This document shows, in pieces, positions 21,901 through 34,540 of a DNA stretch of 64,000 nt; the stretch's first letter is position 1, and the number at the start of each line of letters is the position of its first letter. The position numbers and the translations under genes are program-made. The DNA lies in NCBI GenBank assembly GCA_016808115.1, contig JAEQBH010002433.1, positions 62,001 through 126,000 of the forward strand, read 5' to 3'. The DNA comes from Tetrastigma voinierianum. Its lineage: Eukaryota > Streptophyta > Magnoliopsida > Vitales > Vitaceae. The notes beneath the pieces are model-generated. The model was given only the letters and a program-made list of their open reading frames with translations. It was not told the origin of the DNA and ran no database searches.

Positions 21901-23300
21901 GCCTCTTTATTACCATATACAACTTAGGGGCTTTCTGTTTATCATATGCCTTTATAGGGGCCTTTTTTTTTTTTATCATGTAATTTTCAAGGGTTTCACT
22001 CATTTGTCTTCTCCTATTCCGTGAGTTATATCTTTTTTAAGCCAATAGGCTCTATACTTCAAGTGTATTTTATACTATTTTCTAATTGTCTTCAAGGACA
22101 TCAATCCGCATTTCGAGTATTCGTAGCCTGATATGTGACTATATTTTTTGTATCAATAAAAGCATCCGCTAATTGATTCATAGATTAAATGAATGATCCT
22201 TGAATTTCTAGTTCACATTGATTTGTATGAGGATCAAATGAGACATTATAGATGCATTCCAAGTACTGTTGTTCTTCCGAAATGACTTTTCTCCCAACGG
22301 AGGAAATACACTCCTAATAGAATGACAATTAAAGTGGGCTATAAAATATCTTCCGTTAAGGGTTCAAGATATCATATGATAGACGGAGAATCAAAACTCT
22401 ACATAAATCGTCTTCGCTGGGGACCATTTTAGTGCAAGCAGTAGGTGCAATTGGTAGAGCAGACTGCATAACTAAAGATTCATAAGTGAGAAATATCGGT
22501 TGTTTACCCAATACAAGTTGTGAATGGGAGTACTATGGTAAGATGTTGGTCTTTTAATTTTATTAGACTACAAAGATGCATAATAGCATGTCCTGTGCAG
22601 ATAAGTCGGTAATTTGGTCTTCATCAGCAGTGGTCTAGCTATTAATTGAAGACATTTGATCAAAGACTCTACTCAACCATTTTGGGTATAAACATGAGCA
22701 ACAGGATGCTCAATATTTATCCTGATTGACATACAATAGTCATTTTTGTGAAGTGAATTCACCAGCATTATCAAGTCTTATTGTCTCGATTGGATAATCG
22801 AGAATTATGCTCTTAACTTGCTATTTGTGCCAGAGCCTAGCAAAGACAACATTTTCAGGAAAGAAGACATACATGCACCATTTAGCGGAGGCATCTATTG
22901 GGACCATAAAATAACGAAGGTCCAATGTGGTGGATGCCGAATCGGGTCCATATATGTCCATGTATTCTTTCTAAAAAACTCGTGATTCATAAGCATGATT
23001 TTATTAATGATGGTCCGACGATAACTTACCTTAGAACAAGGGTAAGTAACAAGAAAATTCATTGGGCAAAAGAATCTTCTGGTTCTTTAATGGATGCCCA
23101 TGTGATTGTTCTATGATTTGCCGCATCATTGAAAATCCAGGGTGACCTAGCATGTTATGCCAAAGAGTAAAAATCTTTGGGTCATTGAACTTCTGGTTCA
23201 CTATAACATATGACTCAATTGGCTTTATGGTCGTGATATAACCCAGAGGACAATGTCGGGAGCTTTTCAATAAACAACTTTTCCCCATAAATTATGAGGC
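21901..23300 (-). pseudogene. copia integrase (element D)
   Basis: 23031-23288 is open on the minus strand and holds the pre-integrase block LWHNMLGHPGFSMMRQIIE followed by SHGHPLKNQKI. The core domain is scattered over 21900-23000 in broken frames; a DAHVIV-like and a YDNAGEF-like segment lie near 22750-23110. This is inference from position and short matches. Confidence 0.65.
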
Positions 23301-24553
23301 ATGCATAAAATTTCTTTATTACCTTCATTCATAGTTTCAATATGATATCCATTTTTGTAGATATCTTTAAAACTAAGCAAATTTATTATTGATTTGCTAG
23401 AATATAATGCATCATTAATATGGAATCTAGTTCCATTTGGTATCATTGTGCTTAGTAAAGGTTAGCCAAATATTTGGGCGTATGACAGGTACGCAACCAA
23501 TGCCCTTTCATACCATATATATGGAAATTATTCTCATGGTTTTTGTAAGGATTATCCTTTATTTACTTCCCATTTTACCTCATTATTAATCCACTTATGG
23601 TGGTGAGATTTTTCCTTTTCCAAGGATTTGAGGGATCATCAATATGATATTTAGAATTTCTTCCATGATCAATCTTCATCCATGCCCGCTGAAGTTTGAG
23701 GGATGATATCGATTCACTTCAAGGAATCATTCAAACCCAATTGGACTAGATTGATTATTTCATCAAAAGTTTAATAGCTATTTAGCATCAAGCGATCTAA
23801 GATGGATAACTCTTTTTCAAATGCCAAAACATAAATCTGAATTTTATGAGATTTATATTGTGGACAAACTTTTGATATAAGAAAAAAATACTTAAAACTC
23901 AATCACAGTAAATGCTTTTCACTATAGATTTTTGACTCCTTACAAACAAAATCAAAATATATTGAACTTTAACAATATATAGTAAAAATCAATATTAATA
24001 TACACAAAATAAATAATATTGGAGAATAATATAAATTATTAATTTTATTGTGATCTAGAAATGGTATATAATATACCAATGTGCGCATTAATCTTCATTA
24101 AAAAGGCTTTTAAACTACCACCATTAAGTGATAAAGTTGGTATGATATAATTCTATTAATTGATTATCATCCATTCAAGGGCCAAGGCTATGCTTATGAC
24201 ATATATTGTTTATAGGATAATCACATTTAAATGTTATGTGTACATACATATATCATACTATGCATGTAACATATAATATCATATGTATAATATGTCACAT
24301 CTATTTGTAGATTACAAATAACACATAACTCAAGTTGTATGTGATAGTTGAATGTTTCACTATAGTATAAACATATGTGCAATTACACCACATAAGTTAT
24401 AGTGAGATGGTATATAATATATCCATGACTTCTTCTCAATTTGTATAATTAGTATTCATAGTATCAACCATGACCTAATATAATTGTATATAAATTAAAT
24501 AACTTCAAGTTAGGGTTACAGTTACCTTCGTAGCAAAGTCGTACCGATAAATA
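23301..24553 (-). pseudogene. gag/protease and leader region of element D, very decayed
   Basis: By position this must hold protease, gag and the leader. Only short gag-like segments around 23640-23850 are visible and no zinc knuckle is readable. The bases next to the 5' LTR do not show a clean methionine-tRNA primer site. Confidence 0.45.
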
Positions 24554-24902
24554 TGTTGCGAAATTATAAAAAGTGCAAAGTTAAAGAGAAGTATATTATT
24601 CCCATTTTTTGTACACAAATGTGTTAAAAATACAGAGTTATGTGTAACTTAGAAACGGCAAAAGAGAGATAAATAGAGAGAGAGAGCTTTCTTTTTTTTC
24701 TTGAATAGGGATGCCATTGTATAGAGAGGAGAGAACCTTTTATAGACTTACCTAATCCCCAAATACATGAATTATATAAATGAGATTCATAAAGGGAATT
24801 ACAAAGCTTCATGAATTGGCTTTATTCATTTGGTCATTCATTCCTATTCAATAGGTTATTAGGGTTCATGTATGTGGTCTACCACATGAACCTTTATTTA
24901 CA
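24554..24902 (-). repeat. 5' LTR of element D (349 bp)
   Basis: Pairs with 19503-19859. It ends CGCAACA on the minus strand at 24554. Confidence 0.87.
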
Positions 24903-27900
24903 AACCTGTAATAATATTAATAATTTGGTAAATTTTTACCAATTTGGTATTTTACCTTAATATTTATTAGTATCACATTTATTAATCAAGAATTGTCATA
25001 AGAAAATTTCCAAGAAAAGAAATATGGGTATAATAATACATAACGAACTATAGAGAAAAGTATTGTAAAGTTGACTTTACTGAGAATATTAAAACCATTA
25101 AGTAAATTAAATCTACCCTTTTGTATTGTTTAGTTATGAATTATCAATTAGTTAGTTACAAATAAAATATAAATATAGTAGACTCAGACTCGAGAAAGAG
25201 AAATAGAGAAACATTTGGCAACTCTTTATGTTTGGGATAAGTTACATAAATGTCTGTGATGTTTGATCATAGATACCCGTTTACCCATCTGTTTACTCGA
25301 TTGACGGTATAGGTATATTTGAGCTACATAACAAACATTAGGGACAACATTTAACCTAAAAAAATTTTAAGGGTCAAATTAGACATATGATCAAACATCA
25401 AGGGCATTTGAGTACTTTATCCCAACCCTCTATGTCAATATTATAAGTTTTGCATAACTAATGAGGATATATTCATCAAGTTACGCACGAATATATTAAA
25501 ATAAATTCAACTTGGAAATAAAAAATTAAATTAAACAAAAAATCTATAAAATTGATATTCCATAGAAATAATTTAAAAAGAAAGAAGAAATAAATTATTT
25601 TAAAATATCTTAGCAATGGCATAGAAATGATCATGATATATGAGAAATTTTTAATTAAGATTGGTGGGTACAAATATTTTAAAATTGTCATGACTTGAGA
25701 ATATTAGAATTAATTAAGTAAAATTAAATATATTTATTACATCAATAATTTTAATTAATCAAGGTGGACCCTAATAAAGTAGATGTGAATAATTTATTGA
25801 AATACCAATCAAATTCTAAGAAAAGGACAATGTGATATTTTTCTTTTTTGTAAAGAAGGAAGTTCAATTATCTACATGATCATGATCAAGATCATCATAT
25901 ATATGATAGATTATTTGAATGATTTCTTTTCACATGTAATATTAGATAGTTTTAGTTAGTATTTTAAAAATTGGAGTTTGTCTCGAAAAAAATAAATTGG
26001 AGCTGTTGACCGACAACTTTTTCGGTCTTGCCTGACCTATAAACCAGATTTCTATTGAACTGCTCGTGAATCGATTAAACTGTCGATCGAACCACCGAGC
26101 TGAACGAACCAATAAATTTTTTTAGAACCGAACAGTTCAAAAGGCAAGCTGCCCATTTTGCTCATGATCCGACAGTTAGTTACATCCATAGTTAATCCAT
26201 ATATGACAGTTTGTTAGAATATGTCTGAAATTCCTATTTAGGATATGTTTAGTTCAATTGATACCTGGGCGCTAAGAATCCAGACAAAGTCGATGAAAAT
26301 ATATTACTTGATACAATATTGATACTAATAGCTAATTGAAGGTAAATTTACCTATATAGACACGATAGAGATATAAAATTAATGCACGTATATAACGTTG
26401 ATAGCTCGTGCTAGTAGTTATTTATTGTTTTTGCAGTGACTTTGAGTGAGTGATAAAGATCGAGAATAAAATAAACTAAAAAACAGCCAAAATTCTACTC
26501 AAAACCATGCAAATACAGAAGCAAATACCTAAATGTGATTCTTGAATTTTGTTGGAGAAAAATAACATAAAATCACACCTATATATGTCAAAAGAAAAAA
26601 AAAATTCTTATCTATAATTCTAGACTTTCACCACCTTTGTTTTACTTCGCCTCTATATTTTATCAAACCAAAATATGAATAAAACTAAAGAACAAAAACT
26701 CAATCCCATCTCTAATAAATTGTTTTTTTAAATAATTAAAGATATATTATTATTATTATTGTTATTATTATTATGATGTCAAGATATGTCATTACACGAT
26801 TTATTCAACATATAATGTATGATAAATAAAAATTAATTTATAATACTTAAGTGCTTATTAATTTATTTTTATTTCTATGTTAATATATTTATGTAAAGCA
26901 AAAAGCGCAAACTATGTCATAAAAATTCATTTGAAGTAGAATTTATTTTGAGTTATGATATTATCATATCGTAACTAAAAATAAAATTAAAAAATTAAAA
27001 TCAAATTTAAAATAAATTTTGAATCCATATAAAAATCACAAATAAATTAAAACGAAATTTTATTTATATGTATATAAAATAATTAAGGATGAAATTTCAC
27101 GAAAAGATAAAATTATTGAATAAAAGTATTATCTCAAAATTTTAAAATAATTAGGTAACATAAATAGTTTATAAAAATAAAAGTTTGTTTGAGAATTTAA
27201 AAAATTTTAAATATATTTATATATATTTCAAAAACATAATTTGTATGTCTATTGATTTAATTATTTTCTATGCTTAGATAATTGTTACTTTTGACATAAA
27301 TAAAATAAAATAAAAATATATATAATCTTAAAACATCATATTTTTTATTAGTAAGAGTAGAAAATATAAAATAAATTTTCCCATTATCATATTTAAGTTT
27401 ATCTTTCTTAGAAAGGAGAGAGTGGAAAAAGAAAGCCAAAACAATTGAATTGATTCTCTCCTAATTAACAACCAAAACTTCACCGATATTTTTTTTTTTC
27501 ATAAATCTTTTTCCATATTACCAATTTCTTAAAAATTTTACTTAAATAATGAGATAATGATAAAAATGGAAATTTTAATATTTTTATAGGTTCGTTTAAA
27601 AAAAAACTACAATTTGTAGCTTTTTCCCATCAACTCCTGATTAGCCCTAATCAGATATCAGGATTTGATTTTGGGTCTTTACCAAACACCCTATAAGAGC
27701 TGATTGGGGGTGAATCAGCTATCAACTCCTAATTTCTCCTCCAATCAGTTCAACCATCTAAGGCCTTAGTATTAATTCATTTGTTAACGAATGTTTTATA
27801 GGATAATTATTATATTATCAGAATGCTAGCTTCTTATTGTAATACTTGAAAAGCTTTAGAATATCCCTATAAATATTATGGGTCACGAGGGGAAAAAGTT

Positions 27901-27941
27901 ATGAGAGTGAAGAACTTATAAAGGCTAGGTCATCTCACATA
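24903..27941. other. AT-rich spacer with microsatellite and possible MITE fragment
   Basis: No coding region recognised. 26744-26774 is an (ATT)n-like microsatellite. 27595-27775 holds a palindrome CTACAATTTGTAG and ACCAAACACCCTAT, the complement of a common hAT-MITE start, so a MITE fragment is possible. 26000-26180 is GC-richer than its surroundings and repeats GAAC/CGAAC motifs; I cannot assign it. Confidence 0.45.
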
Positions 27942-28579
27942 TGTTAGGTCCACCCCTTTTTGTGGGCTAGACCACTTTATGGGCTAAGCCCATATCTCTA
28001 AAAGCAAAACAAAAGGAAAAATCAAAAGTTTAAGGCAACGGTTTTTGAAAACAAGGGAGAAAATCGTATAAGGGCAAGAGAGAAAGAATTGGGGCAAGGG
28101 TTTTGAAACTCTTTTGCAAGAAGATGGAAGACTAAACCGTCTTCATTTTGGCTCAAATTTGGCGCGGTTTGGATCGTTGGTTAGCTCTCTCCACAATACC
28201 CATTTGGTCATTCCACCCTTTGGTGAGATCTTTCATTTTCTCTCTTGAGTTATCTATCCTGGGATGATATTTGTTGTTGATGTTCCAAGAATGATATTCT
28301 TGATGTATTGTTGCTGTGAGCCTCTAGTGCTTAAGTAGAGAAGAACTTGGTGTAACCCATTGTCATTGTTGAGTAGAAGTTTAAGTGGTCTACTAACCCG
28401 TGGTTTTTACCTCTTTCATTTGGGGTTTTCCATGTAAAAAAATTGCTTGTCTCATTGTGTGTTGATTTATTGTTGCTTGCTGGTTTTGTTGCAACTTATT
28501 TGTTTGTTGAACTTATTTTGGCACATAGAGAGGAAAAGGTGATTTTTAGATTCATTATATTTGGTAGTTTTTCCCAACA
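27942..28579 (+). repeat. 5' LTR of element E (638 bp)
   Basis: It starts TGTTAGGTCCACCCC and ends TTCCCAACA. It aligns with 34152-34363 plus 49619-50110, which together form the interrupted 3' LTR. Confidence 0.9.
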
Positions 28580-28582
28580 AAG

Positions 28583-28594
28583 TGGTATCAAAGC
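28583..28594 (+). other. primer-binding site of element E
   Basis: TGGTATCAAAGC, one change from TGGTATCAGAGC (initiator Met tRNA), three bases after the LTR. Confidence 0.85.
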
Positions 28595-28625
28595 TTGCTT
28601 GATTAAAGTTTTTTTGTGTGTTAAA

Positions 28626-29400
28626 ATGGATGATGACATGATAAAATTAAATTTGTTGAATTATTTCACTTGGAAGCGTATGATGGAAGATTTGCTCTAT
28701 TGTAAACATTTAAAAAAGCCCATTCGATTGAAGAAAAACAATATGACATGCTTGATGATGATTGGGATGTGGAACATAGAAAAGCCATTGCTTATATGAG
28801 AAGGTGGTTGGATCGACTCTCATGAACCTGATGATTTGTCAAGCAACGAATGTTGTTTGTAAAAAGCTTGAAAGCCTTTTTGCCAGGAAAACATCAGGAA
28901 ATAAAACTACTTTGATTAGAAGACTTGTCAATTTAAAGTACAAGGATGGGAACAACATGGTTGAGTTCTTTTTAGGGTATTATGAACAAGTTGGTTGCCA
29001 TGAAAATGAACATTGATAATGAGATGCAAGCATCATTACTTCTTAGCTCCTTACTTGATAGTTGGGAGACATTAGTGGTAACAATTAGTAATTTCACTCC
29101 AAATGGGATTCTAACTATGGAGAGTGTTAAAAGACCAACGCTAAATGAAGGCTAGAAGAAAAGAAAAAGGTGAGACCTTCTTCACAGAGTACTTGTTAAG
29201 TGAGAAAAACAAGAAAGGCAAGAAAAACCATTTAAGTGTAGGAAGTCAAAGTGGAAATCCCACGTGGTTTTTAGAGGAAAGATCCGAATCCGAGAAGAAA
29301 ATATATCAAATGTTATCCTTTGCAACAATATTTGGCCACATGATGAAAAAGAGTTTAGGATTTGGAAAAAGACATATAATGAAGTGAAGAAAGAAATTAA
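28626..29400 (+). pseudogene. copia gag (element E)
   Basis: ATG at 28626 begins MDDDMIKLNLLNYFTWKRMM, the copia gag N-terminus. The next frame (28804-29016) has a SLFARKTSGNKTTLIRRLVN block and LKYKDGNNMVEF. 29145-29387 is a basic tail. The zinc knuckle expected near 29310-29360 is scrambled by frameshifts; only FGHMMKK remains. At least three frame breaks. Confidence 0.85.
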
Positions 29401-29424
29401 AAGAGACTAATACAATTGCTATTG

Positions 29425-29780
29425 AATGTGATATTATGATTGTGACTGATGATGGTTTTGTCAGTCTTACAACCCAAGATAGCAACTGGGTTATTGATTC
29501 TAGTGCTTCATTCCATGTTACTTCTCATAATGACTTTTTCCTTCCTACAGAACTAGTGATTTTGGTAATGTTAGAATGGGAAACAGTGGTGTATCCAAGA
29601 TTGTGGGTATTGGAGATATTTGCTTAGAGACTAGTATTGGAAATCAATTGGTACTCAAGGATGTTAGACATGTTCAAATATTACGCTTTCGACTTGATAT
29701 CCCGCAGCTTGAGACTTGATGATGAGGATTCATATGTCATGGAAGCTAAGCTACATAAAGGAGAGATCAATGCGGCTCAG
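29425..29780 (+). pseudogene. copia protease (element E)
   Basis: 29436-29627 is open and holds WVIDSSASFHVTSH. The usual catalytic DSG is DSS here, so Asp is kept and Gly is lost. The frame then breaks. The domain is cut at 29780 by the solo LTR and resumes at 31459 with the segment before integrase. Confidence 0.8.
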
Positions 29781-31453
29781 TGATGAGTATCTTAAATACT
29801 CATTTTATCCTCATGTTTTGCTTAGGTTTTAGTAGTTTTATAAGATAAATAAGTGTCATAATGCTCTTTTTTCTCAATTTTGTGATTAGGCCAACCATTG
29901 AGCGGAAATGAGCGAAAAGAGGTCTAAAAATCAGTAAGTTCAACATTCAACAGCATATACTGTATTTTAATCTTTTCAGCTGCATGAAAGCCTCCCATGG
30001 CTCTAATATTTGTATGGATAGATAGTAGACTTCCCAATCTTTCCAAAGAGTCCTTATTCACTTAATTTGGACTTGATTACAGTCAAGTTATGACTTTTGG
30101 AAGTTGGAAGGAATGAGGAAGAGTGTAAAATCTGACAGTTGGCACACTTTGTGGATTAACTATTTATCATCAACTCTAAAGTGTTCTCTCTGGACATATC
30201 CATATTCTACACTCTCTAAGATTTCTGTAGACACCAAGATTTCTCAGTTTGGAGTTCAGACAAGATAGTTATGGCATCGGGCGAGAGGGAGGAAAAGCAG
30301 GCAAGCTAGTCTTTGTAGCTAGAGTTTTCACGCCAGCCAGCGTGATTTGACGCTATGGCGCAAACTCACCACGCTTTAGTGTGATATGGCTTGTGTTGTT
30401 CCAATAACTCCCATTTTTGGCACGTTGTAACGTCATATCCACCACGCTACAGCGTGGCTGTCAAGCCCAAATGTGAAGAAGCCCATCCACTGCTCTCTTG
30501 GGGGTTTGCCATTAAAAGATAAATTAGGGCATTTGAAGAGGAGTTCGGGAGGAGCTCTTGGAGGCAAGGAAGAAGACCCTTTGGGTGGAAACACCCAAAG
30601 GCAAATCTCTCTTGGAGTAAATTGATTTTGGCCTTGAATGAGAATAGAAGAAGGAGATTTTAAGAGAAGAAATGGGTTTCATCTACACTCTTCTCCTCTT
30701 TTCTTGCTTTTCTTCATTTTCTATGGTTGTATTTCTCCCCTCCATGAGCTAATCTCATTTTCTAGGGTTTGATGAAGTCTAAACAATGAACCATGGTTTT
30801 TGAAAAACTTGATTTGTAATCTTTGATGTTTGGATTTTAATATCTATTGAATCTATTCAATTTCTCATGCTTGTTAATGATTGATCACCATTAACATGAT
30901 TTGTGACCTAATTTGAGGTTGAGAAACAATAATTACGTTAGGCCATGAATAGAATGTCATGTTTCACCATAGAATAGAGATATTTGTGGGTTACTTGTGG
31001 CTTATTGGGTTTCTAATGCTCAATGCATCCTTGGTTATGATGGTTTGAGGTAGATATACATTAGAACTTTTCCAAAGGTAGATTGTTATTACTTGAGAAA
31101 TAATAACATGTGCTTAGGCGGGATGCCATTAATATATAATTTAGGCATCATTGGGAACAAGTAGAGCCTTGCCATAGGAATTTGTTAGATGAAATCAAAA
31201 CCCTAGGCTTCTTTCTTGTAATTACATTTCCCTTTGCATGTTAGACATTTTAGTTTAGGATTTCTTTAGTTTAGTTTGTTTTCTATTTCAACTTTTCCCC
31301 TTTGTGTTAATTCAAATAAAGCTAGGACTATTCTAATTTCGGTAATTAGTAACCTAATCCTTGTGGGATAATACTCTTATTTATCACTTTATTACTTGAA
31401 GGCGTGTGCACTTGCACTGTAATTTTACATTTTATATATACATTTTGATCTAT
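29781..31453 (+). mobile_element. solo Ty3/gypsy LTR (1.67 kb) inside copia E
   Basis: It begins TGATGAGTATC and lies between CTCAG (29776-29780) and ATCAG (31454-31458), a 4-of-5 duplication. Removing it and one duplication restores continuity of the copia pol. It shares with the LTR of element F the TGATGAG start and the distal GTGCACTTGCAC block with a preceding TTATTACTxG. No internal coding. A cluster of small palindromes lies at 30330-30460, just before a TATA-like ATTAAAAG near 30510. Interpreted as the product of LTR-LTR recombination. Confidence 0.8.
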
Positions 31454-31458
31454 ATCAG

Positions 31459-32420
31459 AGATGTAAGCATTGAACTTTTGCATAGGAGGCTTGGTCACAT
31501 CAGTGATAAATGACTTCAAACTCTTGCTAGAAAGCAATTATTGTCAAATCTGTAAGGTATGCCTCTCAAAACTTGTGATCATTGTGTAGTTGGAAAAGCA
31601 CATAGAGTTGCATTTCACAAATATCCACCATCTAGAAGGCCAAATGTTATTAATTTAATTCATACTAATGTTTGTACTATGAAAACTAGAACTATTGGTG
31701 GTGCACTTTATTTTGTGACTTTCATTGATGATCCTTCTAGAAAAGTTTGGGGTTATGTTTTGAAAACTAAAGATCATGTGCTAAGATACCTTCAAAAGAA
31801 CTCCTGTCATAATAGAAGAGAACTAGGAAGAAAATTAAAGAGACTGTCGGAAAGCTGGACAATGGTGAGTGAATCTGAGGAGTCCATTTGAAAGTTATTG
31901 CAAACTTCACTTGGCATTCGACTTGAAAAGACCATACCTAAAACTCCTCAACAAAATGGTGTAGTTGAGAGGATGAACATAACCATTACGGAAAGGATTA
32001 GGTGTATGCTTTCTCATTCTAAGCTAACTAAGTCCTTTTAGGGAGAGGCTATGAGAACATCAATTGACTTGATAAACCATTCTTCATCAATTCCTTTAAA
32101 AGGTGATGTACTTGAAAGGGTGTGGACAAGAAAATATGCTTCATATGACCATTTGAGAGTGTTTTGGATGTAGAGCATTTGTTCATATCCCCAAACATGG
32201 GAGGGTCAAACTTGATGTCAAGGCCAAACCATGTATTTTCTTGGGGTATGGTCATGAAGAATTTGGGTACATGCTATGGGATCCAATGAGCAGGAAGATT
32301 CTCAGAAGTAGAGATATTGTGTTTCTTGAAGACCAAATTGTTGATGATGGTGACAAGGTTGAGAAAGCTAGTTCATCTATTGAAATTACAGAATTAAATT
32401 GATCAATTGTTCGCTCTTAA
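31459..32420 (+). pseudogene. copia integrase (element E)
   Basis: 31475-31560 carries the LHRRLGHISDK-like segment in broken frames. 31559-31891 is open: CDHCVVGKAHRVAFHKYPPS and FIDDPSRKVWGYVLKTKD, the zinc-binding end and the start of the core. Further core blocks (TPQQNGVVERMN-like near 31945, KSF and LINHSSSIPL-like near 32030-32100) and the C-terminal part (YGHEEFGYMLWDP-like near 32250) follow in other frames with several stops. Confidence 0.85.
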
Positions 32421-32599
32421 GCATGCTAATCATAGGGTAGAGTTACAAGAAGGTGATGGTGTCACTAAAAATGAAAATGGCCCATGGATTCATGTTGTTG
32501 AACGATTGAACAAGTTTGTTGGAGAACTTCACTACCATCATATGAACCACCATTGAGAAATCTACCGAGAGGCGTCAACCTTCACAAAGATATCCTCCT

Positions 32600-33370
32600 A
32601 ATGAATATGTGATGCTTACTAATAGGGGAGAGCCAAAAACTTACCAAGAAGCCATTTTACATGAAAGTAAGAAAGAGTAGGTTAACGCCATGCAAGAAGA
32701 AGTGAGATCCTTGCTTGAGAACCACACCTATGACTTGGTGAAGTTACCATAGGGAAAGAAAGCTCTTAGAAACAAATGGGTGTACATATTGGAAACTAAA
32801 AACAATGGCTCACTACTCAAGTACAAGGCACAATTGGTTATGAGGGGATTCAATCAAAAGAAGTGTATTGACTTTGAAGAAATCTTCTCTCCATTGGTAA
32901 AGATGCCCTCTATTCATGTTGCTCTTGGTCTTGCAGCTCGCTTGAATTTCTTCATTGTGATTTGGAATAAGAAATCTAAATGCAACAACCTGAAGGGTTT
33001 GAAGTCAAAGGCAAAGAAAATTTTGTGTACAAGTTAAAGAAGAGCTTGCATGGACTCAAACAAGAAGCAAGACAATGGTATAAGAAGTTTGACTCTTTCA
33101 TGATGAGTCATGGGTGCAACAGAACCACATCTGATCATTGTGTGTTCACTAGAAAGTTCTCTAATGATGATTTTATTATCCTCCTCCTGTATGTTGATGG
33201 CATGTTGATAATTGGTCATGATTCTAGCATCATTGACAGGTTAAAGAGAGAGCTTAGCAAGTCTTTTTCCATGAAAGACTTGGGATCGGCGAAACAAATA
33301 CTTGGTATGAACATCTCCCATGATAGGAAGAATAGGAAGCTTTGGTTATCTTAAGAAAGCTACATTTAGA
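32600..33370 (+). pseudogene. copia reverse transcriptase with YVDG active site (element E)
   Basis: 32780-33037 holds LKYKAQLVMRGFNQKKCIDF and EEIFSPLVKM. 32980-33354 holds LKKSLHGLKQEARQWYKKF and LLYVDGMLIIG. The family active site is YVDD; the second aspartate is glycine here, which should abolish polymerase activity. A stop follows at 33355 and the frame resumes at 33391. Confidence 0.9.
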
Positions 33371-34111
33371 AGGTTCTTGAAAGATTCAACATGAGCAAGG
33401 CTAAGGCAGTTTGTTCTCCACTTGCAAGCCACTTAAAGCTTAGCTCTAAGCAACATCCTACAAGTGAGAAAGATATGAAAGACATGAGCAAAGTTCCTTA
33501 TGTATCTGCTATGGTATGTACTAGGCCAAACATCGCTCATGCAGTTGGAGTTGTTAGCCAGTTTCTTACTAATCATGGGAAGGAACAGTGGGAAGCAATG
33601 AAGTGGATACTGAGATATTTGAAAGGCACTTTCAGGGTGTACTTGTGTTTTGGTAGTGGTGAGCCTATATGATACATGGATACACAGATTCAAACATGGC
33701 AGATGATATTGATTCTAGGAAGTCCATTTCAAGGTTCTTCGTGACTTTTGCAGGAGAAGATGTCTCTTGGCAATCCAAATTGCAGAAATGTGTTATATTA
33801 TCCATCATAGAAGCTGAGTACATTGCTATTACTGAGAGTTGTAAAGAAGCTTTGTGGAAGAGAAAATTTTAGAAGAATTAGGGTTGCAACAAGATAAGTA
33901 TGTTGTTTATAGTGATAGCCAGAGTGCCATTCACCTCTCCAAGAATTCGACACTCCATTCAAGATCGAAGCATATTGATGTTAGATATCACTGGATTCAT
34001 GATGTCCTTGAGTCAAAGCAATTGCGTTTGGAGAAAATACATACCAGTGAGAATGGATCAAACATGTTAACTAAGTGTTTGCCTAAGGAGAAGCTGGAAG
34101 CTTGTAGGTAG
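33371..34111 (+). pseudogene. copia RNase H (element E)
   Basis: Three overlapping open stretches. 33391-33672 has MVCTRPNIAHAVGVVSQFL. 33669-33872 has GYTDSNMADDIDSRKSIS and IEAEYIAITESCKEALW. 33854-34111 has YSDSQSAIHLSKNSTLHSRS and KHIDVRYHWIHD. The acidic residues are mostly kept. Two frameshifts separate the pieces. Confidence 0.9.
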
Positions 34112-34133
34112 AGAGCAGGCTTGGTTAAGACAT

Positions 34134-34151
34134 GAGGTGGAGGGGGAGATT
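34134..34151 (+). other. polypurine tract of element E
   Basis: GAGGTGGAGGGGGAGATT directly before TGTTAGG of the 3' LTR. Confidence 0.8.
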
Positions 34152-34363
34152 TGTTAGGTCATCCCTTCTTTGTGGGCTATACCACTTTATGGGCTAAGCC
34201 CATATCTCTAAATGCAAAACAAAGGGGAAAATCAAAAGTGTCGGGCAATAATTTTTGAAAACAATGAGAAAATAGGGGAGATGGGTTAAAGAGAGAAAGA
34301 ATTGGGGTTAGGTTTTTGAAACACTTTTGCAAGAAAATGGAAAACCAAACCTTGTTTGCTTTG
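34152..34363 (+). repeat. 3' LTR of element E, first part
   Basis: It matches 27942 onward (TGTTAGGTCATCCC, ACCACTTTATGGGCTAAGCC) and stops where gypsy element F begins. Confidence 0.88.
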
Positions 34364-34540
34364 TGTTAACCAAACCAAAACACACATACAAATTTATGTC
34401 ACTATTACCAAAGGACTATTGTCTAATCAGTGGCGCCATAAACTTATTAACTTGAACCAAAACACAAATACAAATTTATGTCACTATTACCAAAGGACTA
34501 TTGTCTAATCCCAAACCTTGGCTTAAAAACTTATTAACAT
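34364..34540 (-). repeat. duplicated leader/primer-site unit in left LTR end of F
   Basis: Two units of about 85 bp, each containing AATTTATGTCACTATTACCA and AAGGACTATTGTCTAATC. The outer unit keeps GGCGCCATAAAC, the inner one has lost it. The same pair occurs at 46955-47135. Confidence 0.85.

Larger units (their letters stand above)
19503..24902 (-). mobile_element. Copia element D, heavily decayed
   Basis: A minus-strand copia element with a 349-bp 5' LTR (24554-24902) and a 357-bp 3' LTR (19503-19859). Both start TGTAAATAAAGG on the minus strand. The interior shows RNase H end, RT, integrase and pre-integrase blocks in that order with rising coordinate, as expected for a minus copia. The RNase H end (VQQIRSSDN, ADLFT, STFKKL) belongs to a different copia lineage from A, B and E. 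No matching 5-bp duplication is seen (GTAAC left, AACCT right). Stops are everywhere. Confidence 0.88.

Noticed and set aside
19498..24907. Target duplication for element D
   Set aside because: GTAAC on the left and AACCT on the right do not match at the LTR borders.
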